A stretch of 26,010 nt of DNA, from the NCBI GenBank assembly GCA_958354105.1, contig CATWVA010000025.1, forward strand, positions 1 to 26,010. Direction: 5' to 3'. The stretch comes from an uncultured Collinsella sp. (GTDB lineage Bacteria; Actinomycetota; Coriobacteriia; Coriobacteriales; Coriobacteriaceae). Under the pieces are notes generated by a model, which did not search any database, was not told the DNA's origin, and worked only from the letters and a program-made list of their open reading frames with translations. A program made the position numbers and the translations under genes. Of this stretch, positions 22,251 to 26,010 are shown piece by piece. The first letter of the stretch is position 1. The number at the start of each line of letters is the position of its first letter.

Positions 22251-22945
22251 TCGATCGTCTCGATCGGCACGGGATTTTGCTGGACCGTCTCGCTCTCCAC
22301 GCGGCCGCTCTTAAAGCGGATCAGGCGATCGGCCATGGGCGCCAGCGCGGAGTTGTGGGTGATGATAATGACCGTAATGCCTTGCTTGCGACAGGTGTCC
22401 TGCAACAGCTGCAAAATCTGCTTGCCGGTTTTGTAGTCGAGGGCGCCCGTGGGCTCGTCGCACAGGAGCAGCTTGGGGTTCTTTGCCAGTGCACGGGCAA
22501 TGGACACGCGCTGCTGCTCACCGCCCGAAAGCTGCGCGGGGAAGTTGGCGAGGCGCTCACCCAAGCCAACCTGGCAAAGCGTTTGCTCGGCATCGAGCGA
22601 ATCGGGGCAGATTTGCGCCGCAAGCTCAACATTTTCGAGCGCCGTCAGGTTGGGGACCAGATTGTAGAACTGGAAGACAAAGCCGACGTCGGCGCGGCGG
22701 TATTCCACGAGCTGCGCCTCGTTAGCGGAGCTCACATCGCGCCCGTCCACCGTCACGGTGCCGGAAGTCGCCGTATCCATGCCACCCAGAATGTTGAGCG
22801 CCGTGGTTTTACCGGCACCCGAGGCGCCCAGGATAATGGCGAGCTCACCGCGCTCGACCGTAAAGCTCGCGCCGTCGAGCGCGTGAATGCGGGCATCGCC
22901 CTCGCCGTATGCTTTGATGACGTCTTTAAATTCGATATAGGCCAT
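22244..22945 (-). CDS. ABC transporter ATP-binding protein (MacB/LolD type)
   Basis: A 233-residue ATPase for the large FtsX-like permease. Walker A is GASGAGKTT (40-48), the Q-loop is in FVFQFYNLVPNLT (89-101), the signature is LSGGEQQR (139-146), Walker B is LLLCDEPT (159-166), the D-loop is GALD and the switch histidine is H197. YNLVPNLTALENVELA is typical of the MacB/LolD/FtsE group. Its 3' end overlaps the permease start by 7 bp. Upstream, repeat copy 5 lies 50 bp before the ATG, inside the probable promoter region. No dedicated regulator is adjacent. Confidence 0.93.
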   Translation of the reverse strand: MAYIEFKDVIKAYGEGDARIHALDGASFTVERGELAIILGASGAGKTTALNILGGMDTATSGTVTVDGRDVSSANEAQLVEYRRADVGFVFQFYNLVPNLTALENVELAAQICPDSLDAEQTLCQVGLGERLANFPAQLSGGEQQRVSIARALAKNPKLLLCDEPTGALDYKTGKQILQLLQDTCRKQGITVIIITHNSALAPMADRLIRFKSGRVESETVQQNPVPIETIEW

Positions 22946-22995
22946 CGATCGGTTCCCATCTGGTCGGATAACTCTTTAGTATTACCCATTTCGCA

Positions 22996-23045
22996 CCGAC
23001 CAAAAAGGGGCAGGCTCATTTTGGCAGGTTCTATATGGGGAAACG
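22996..23045 (-). repeat. Interspersed approx. 50-bp repeat, copy 5 (diverged, opposite orientation)
   Basis: On the minus strand: GTTTCCCCATATAGAACCTG, CCAAAATGAGCCTGCCCC and TTTTTGGTCGGT. It is the most diverged copy, with the right arm altered from GGCAGG to GGTCGG. It lies 50 bp upstream of the ABC ATPase start, its right end toward the gene. The rest of the 412-bp gap between 22946 and 23357 holds only the terminator at 23310. Confidence 0.75.
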
Positions 23046-23309
23046 TACCTCTTTGGGGGCAGCGCGGGACGCGCAGGGGCGGCCGTGCAGATCGGCACAG
23101 CCGTCTCACGTGGAATCGACCGACGCCTGCCTTTCCGTGACACCGGCAACTCGTTTTTGCTTGTTGGCATGGCCGCCATTATGCCTTGGGACTGAGCACT
23201 CAAATTCTCACTCCTCATTGCCACGCTTGCCGCAAGCTATCAGGGTGACGAGATGACGACGCTCGCTGTAGCAGCGCAGCCACACTCTATAAGCGAGGCG
23301 TTTGCCAGC

Positions 23310-23345
23310 AAAAAAGCGCGCGACAGGGTAAGCCCGCCGCGCGCT
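23310..23345 (-). terminator. Intrinsic terminator of the AIM24-family gene
   Basis: On the minus strand AGCGCGCG (23345-23338) pairs with CGCGCGCT (23322-23315) and is followed by six T residues. It begins 12 bp after the stop codon at 23358. Confidence 0.88.
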
Positions 23346-23357
23346 ATCCTATGCGGA

Positions 23358-24032
23358 CTAGTTATTGTTGTTGGTCATCGAGGCCACTGCTGCCGCAAGA
23401 TTGGAAATGGGCATCGTCTGCAACCAGATGCGACCGGGACCGGTGAGCACGGTGTTGAACACGCCCTCGCCACCAAACATGATGTTTTTGACGCCCTTGA
23501 CCATTTGAGCGTCGATGCTCACGGTCTCCTCAAAGCCGGCCACGTTGCCGGTATCCACAATCATCTGCTGGCCAGCAGCGAGCTCGTACTCAACCAGGTC
23601 GCCGTCGATCTCGGCAAAAGCAACACCCGAGCCCGTGAGCTTCTGCATGATAAAGCCCTCGCCGCCAAAGACGCCGGCCTTTGCCTTCTTGTTAAAGTGA
23701 ATGCTCAACTCGACGCCACTTTCCGCGGCAAGGAACGAACGCTTCTGCAAAATCCAGCTCTTGCCCGGACCGATCTCGATTGGCACGATGCGGCCGGGGA
23801 AGCAGGAGCCAAACGCGATCATGCCATCGCCACGCGCGGTCCAAATGTTTTGGAACAATGCCTCACCCGAAAAAGCCTTGGAGAACATCTTGCCGATGCC
23901 ACCGCCCGAGGTAGACATTTCCATGTTGGGGGTCATCCAAGCCATGGCGCCGCTTTCGGTGATCATGGATTCGCCATCGCTAAGGTTGCACGTAACAACC
24001 GGGAAAGCCCCTCCGCCGATCTCGTACTGCAT
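23358..24032 (-). CDS. AIM24/TIGR00266 family protein
   Basis: A 224-residue glycine-rich, beta-strand-rich cytoplasmic protein. The family signature runs through it: YEIGGGAFPVV near the N-terminus, GGIGKMFSKAFSGEALFQN at about 44-62, GKSWILQK, a GVFGGEGF repeat-like turn and GEGVFNTVLTGPGRIWLQT near the end. This matches the TIGR00266/AIM24 family, a beta-barrel-like fold found widely in bacteria and in mitochondria, with no agreed biochemical activity in bacteria. It ends in four asparagines. GAAAGGAGA precedes the ATG. The gene appears monocistronic, with a good terminator. Confidence 0.88.
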   Translation of the reverse strand: MQYEIGGGAFPVVTCNLSDGESMITESGAMAWMTPNMEMSTSGGGIGKMFSKAFSGEALFQNIWTARGDGMIAFGSCFPGRIVPIEIGPGKSWILQKRSFLAAESGVELSIHFNKKAKAGVFGGEGFIMQKLTGSGVAFAEIDGDLVEYELAAGQQMIVDTGNVAGFEETVSIDAQMVKGVKNIMFGGEGVFNTVLTGPGRIWLQTMPISNLAAAVASMTNNNN

Positions 24033-24129
24033 GACCGTCTCCTTTCCACTCAGGAGCCGAATAACGATGCCTATATTTTAGCAGGTAGAGATGCATATGT
24101 TCACACCGCCCATGCCCTCTCCTGCGGAC

Positions 24130-24180
24130 GTTTCCCCAGATAAAACCTGCCAAAATAAACCTGTTCCTTTTTGGCAGGTT
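24130..24180 (+). repeat. Interspersed approx. 50-bp repeat, copy 4
   Basis: GTTTCCCCAGATAAAACCTG, CCAAAATAAACCTGTTCC and TTTTTGGCAGGTT. The inner arms CCTGCCAAAA (24146-24155) and TTTTGGCAGG (24169-24178) are exact complements. The repeat ends directly before the stop codon (24183-24181, minus strand) of the truncated histidine kinase. Confidence 0.9.
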
Positions 24181-24735
24181 TTAAAGGCAAACGGTGAAGG
24201 TGATCTGGTTGCCGTGACCGGATACGGTGGCGGCGCCTCCATGGGCCTCGGCGATGGCACGCACCACGGACAGGCCCACGCCCGAGCCACCCGTCTTGGA
24301 GCTGCGCGACGCATCCGCACGATAGAAGCGATCGAACAATCGGTCCAGGTCGCCCTCGGGCAGCTCGTCCACGGCGTTCGATACGACAAGCTCGGCGGCG
24401 CCCTTGCCTTTGCCGTGCGAAACGGCGCACAGGCTCAGCTCAATCACGCTGCCCTCGCTCGCATAGCGCGTGGCGTTGTCCAGTAGCAACTCAACCACCT
24501 GCGCCACCGCCGCGGCATCGGCATGGGTCCGCACGCCGGTCGCAATCGACGTCGACAGGCGTTTACCGCCTGAGACCGCCACCGACTTAAACGGCGCCGC
24601 CGCCTTGTTCACCGCCTCCGAAAGATCGATCGACGCCATGGTAAAGCCCGCCGAGCCCTCGTCCATGCGTGCCAAGAACACCAAGCGCTCCGTGAGCGCC
24701 GATAATAGCGCACCCGCACTCGCCTTAGTGCTGCC
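24181..24735 (-). pseudogene. 5'-truncated sensor histidine kinase (ATPase domain remnant)
   Basis: The frame is open from 24735 and resembles a HAMP-type sensor kinase only from the end of the dimerisation helix (ALLSALTERLVFLARMDEG) onward. The ATP-binding domain is complete: N-box ELLLDNATRYA, the G1/F-box region RLFDRFYRAD and G2 GGSGVGLSVVRAIAEAHGG. The membrane sensor, HAMP region and phospho-accepting histidine are missing, with an in-frame stop (24738-24736) just upstream. A TTG at 24684 or an ATG at 24666 could start a short protein, but without the histidine it could not act as a normal kinase. No response regulator is adjacent. I read it as a deletion remnant. Repeat copy 4 touches its stop codon. 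Confidence 0.78.
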
Positions 24736-24823
24736 TTAGCAGGTCGATGAGCATATTTAAAAAAGCAAGGTTATAGCTTAGTCGGACTTAAGGAACGGGC
24801 GGCTTCACATCTCGCCCTGCAAA

Positions 24824-24863
24824 CAACGCCCGTACAGCGAGCGCGCTTGCCGCATGGGCGTTG
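24824..24863 (-). terminator. Possible terminator after the methyltransferase gene
   Basis: CAACGCCC (24824-24831) and GGGCGTTG (24856-24863) form an 8-bp stem around a GC-rich self-complementary centre. On the minus strand it is followed by only TTTGC, so termination would be weak. It starts 15 bp after the stop codon. Confidence 0.4.
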
Positions 24864-24877
24864 CGGCCGCCTGCAGC

Positions 24878-25453
24878 TTATAGATAGGCACCCTCGAGGC
24901 GCAGCAGCCACTCCTTGCGATCCAGTCCACCGGCGTATCCGTTGAGCGATCCGTCGGCCGCGACCACGCGATGGCACGGCACGATAATCGAAATAGGGTT
25001 GCGAGCGACCGCAGCCCCCACCGCGCGAGGAGATACAACGGGCGCTTCATTTCCCGGCACACGATGTCGAGCCGCAACACGCTGGGCGATCTCGCCATAC
25101 GTAGCGACCTCGCCACGCGGGATCGAAAGCAGCTCAAACCAAACCTCACGCTGAAACGCCGTGCCGATCATATGCAACGGCGGCGTAAACCGAGGTTCCT
25201 GCCCTGCAAAATAAGCATTCAGCCAAGCCCAGGAACGCTCAAGCACCGAAGAGGCCGCACCATTTGCCGGACTCACCGACGACATGCCACCAGTACCGGA
25301 AACCGCATCGACGCCTTCAACATGTTCGGAGTCTTCACGGAGAAGCGTGGAGCCAAAGTGCTCCTGCCCCTCAAACCAAAGCCCCGTCAGACCGCGGCCA
25401 TCAGCGGCAAGCAGGATTTCGCCCAAAGGCGAAGCAAACGTCGTCGTGACCAC
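24878..25453 (-). CDS. ogt: Methylated-DNA--protein-cysteine methyltransferase
   Basis: A 191-residue suicide DNA-repair protein that moves the methyl group from O6-methylguanine to its own cysteine. The acceptor is C160 in IIVPCHRVV, the family hallmark. FQREVWFELLSIPRGEVATYGEIA (100-123) is the DNA-binding helix region, and AVGAAVARNPI precedes the active site. An N-terminal RNase-H-like domain of about 90 residues contains a low-complexity insert (about 45-68). There is no Ada regulatory domain, so it is of the Ogt type. The start is GTG, supported by GAAAGGAG 6 nt upstream. It appears to be a single-gene unit. Confidence 0.93.
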   Translation of the reverse strand: MVTTTFASPLGEILLAADGRGLTGLWFEGQEHFGSTLLREDSEHVEGVDAVSGTGGMSSVSPANGAASSVLERSWAWLNAYFAGQEPRFTPPLHMIGTAFQREVWFELLSIPRGEVATYGEIAQRVAARHRVPGNEAPVVSPRAVGAAVARNPISIIVPCHRVVAADGSLNGYAGGLDRKEWLLRLEGAYL

Positions 25454-26010
25454 CAGCGGCTCCTTTCAAAACTCCGCAACATAATACCGCGAATTGTGCA
25501 GACAACCCCCGCAGATACGTCCGGGCGAGCTCGCAATTACTTCAGCGAGGCTGTTTTTCCCAATCAAGCGAAGAAGACGCGGGGCTTCGACGCCAGGGCG
25601 GTACCCCCGCCAGCTGAGCTCTAATACTTTTCCCGAGAAGTGAACGAGTAAAAACGAAGTCCCGGAGCATCCACACCTTTAGACCGCAAAACCGCAGGAT
25701 TCGCGCTGCAAAACCGCAGGAAATAGCGGTCAAAATATGCCAATGCTTCGGGGGTCCAAATAAGGTCCTTCACTTCTCGGGAAAGTATTAGACCTCAATT
25801 CGCACCAAGCCCAAAGTCACCCCAGGCAGCAGGCGCGAAGCGCCGAGGCCGCCGCCGGGACTAGGCCCCGCAACAACCACGTGCTCCCATATCAGCCCAG
25901 CGGCCCCAACCAACAACGGCCCCATCGCAAGCCGCTCGCAGCAACGTCACCGCAAGCGGGGGCCGGGCTTAGTTTTCAGAACACTCCGCAGACCAGTGTG
26001 GCGCCTTGTC
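25454..26010. other. Gene-free terminal region
   Basis: No convincing gene is seen on either strand in these 557 bases: short frames lack ribosome-binding sites and family-like sequence. The region holds the inverted-repeat element at 25620-25792. Beyond it is GC-rich DNA with a loose G/C stem near the end (AGCCCAGCGGCCCC near 25898 with GGGGCCGGGCT near 25960), which may be the terminator of a gene beyond the window or nothing. Confidence 0.6.
25620..25792. repeat. MITE-like element, 173 bp, with about 25-bp terminal inverted repeats
   Basis: The left end (25620-25644, beginning TCTAATACTTTTCCCGAGAA) and right end (25769-25792) are reverse complements except for one extra T in the left arm. 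The interior has a 14-bp direct repeat, GCAAAACCGCAGGA, at 25687-25700 and 25709-25722, enclosed by GACCGC/GCGGTC. No transposase frame is inside, so it could move only with help from elsewhere. Confidence 0.75.

Noticed and set aside
22982..23256. Short frames on both strands in the gap before the ABC ATPase
   Set aside because: They overlap repeat copy 5, have no ribosome-binding site and show no family pattern.
12152..24180. Reading the approx. 50-bp repeats as a CRISPR array
   Set aside because: Copies are kilobases apart and in both orientations, without spacers or cas genes.
12152..24180. Reading the approx. 50-bp repeats as a conserved C-terminal peptide or small gene
   Set aside because: The repeat begins after the stop codon in three genes and is read in different frames in the short frames that cross it, so no common peptide is encoded.
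25560..25622. tRNA-like stretch on the minus strand (GAGCTCAGCTGGC...)
   Set aside because: It looks like a tRNA D-arm, but the second half of the D-stem, a proper anticodon arm and a T-arm with GTTCGA cannot be placed.

Overview
The window is 26 kb of GC-rich, gene-dense bacterial chromosome with clear Shine-Dalgarno sites. The gene content is amino-acid and peptide metabolism, an N-terminal-nucleophile amide hydrolase, a SEC-C methionine aminopeptidase and small XRE regulators. Together with the Actinobacteria-like composition this suggests an intestinal Coriobacteriia member close to Collinsella. That assignment is an inference from gene content and style; no marker gene is present. Position 1 lies inside a gene, so the window is a fragment.

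Layout. Positions 1-3102 (+): a polar amino-acid ABC importer (two permeases and an ATPase) followed by a class I glutamine-amidotransferase-like gamma-glutamyl hydrolase. Positions 3213-6640 (-): a visibly more AT-rich block with an ABC-2 exporter (ATPase and two permeases) and a DUF2975 membrane protein/XRE regulator pair. Positions 6872-9132 (-): a signalling pair, a degenerate GGDEF/receiver/HD-GYP protein followed by an Hpt phosphotransfer protein. Positions 9344-17263: housekeeping and metabolic genes: alpha/beta hydrolase (-), radical SAM protein (+), SEC-C methionine aminopeptidase (+), D-2-hydroxyacid dehydrogenase (+), M18 aminopeptidase (-), membrane-anchored Ntn amide hydrolase (+) and 6-phosphofructokinase (+). 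Positions 17657-19356 (+): a membrane-tethered XRE protein with an 18-residue tandem repeat, then a conserved small protein of unknown function. Positions 19473-22945 (-): a FtsX/MacB-type ABC transporter. Positions 23358-25453 (-): an AIM24/TIGR00266 protein, a 5'-truncated histidine kinase and an O6-methylguanine-DNA methyltransferase. The last 557 bases have no gene.

The most unusual content is in the gaps. A repeat of about 50 bp occurs five times (12152, 13363, 19424, 22996, 24130). In every copy the same end faces a coding region, and in three copies that end touches the stop codon of the neighbouring gene. Several other palindromic elements fill intergenic spaces: a perfect 31-bp inverted repeat at 6781-6849, a nested palindrome overlapping the pfk stop codon at 17255-17439, and hairpin or MITE-like elements at 18636-18704, 18763-18911 and 25620-25792. 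No transposase, CRISPR array, rRNA or convincing tRNA is visible.
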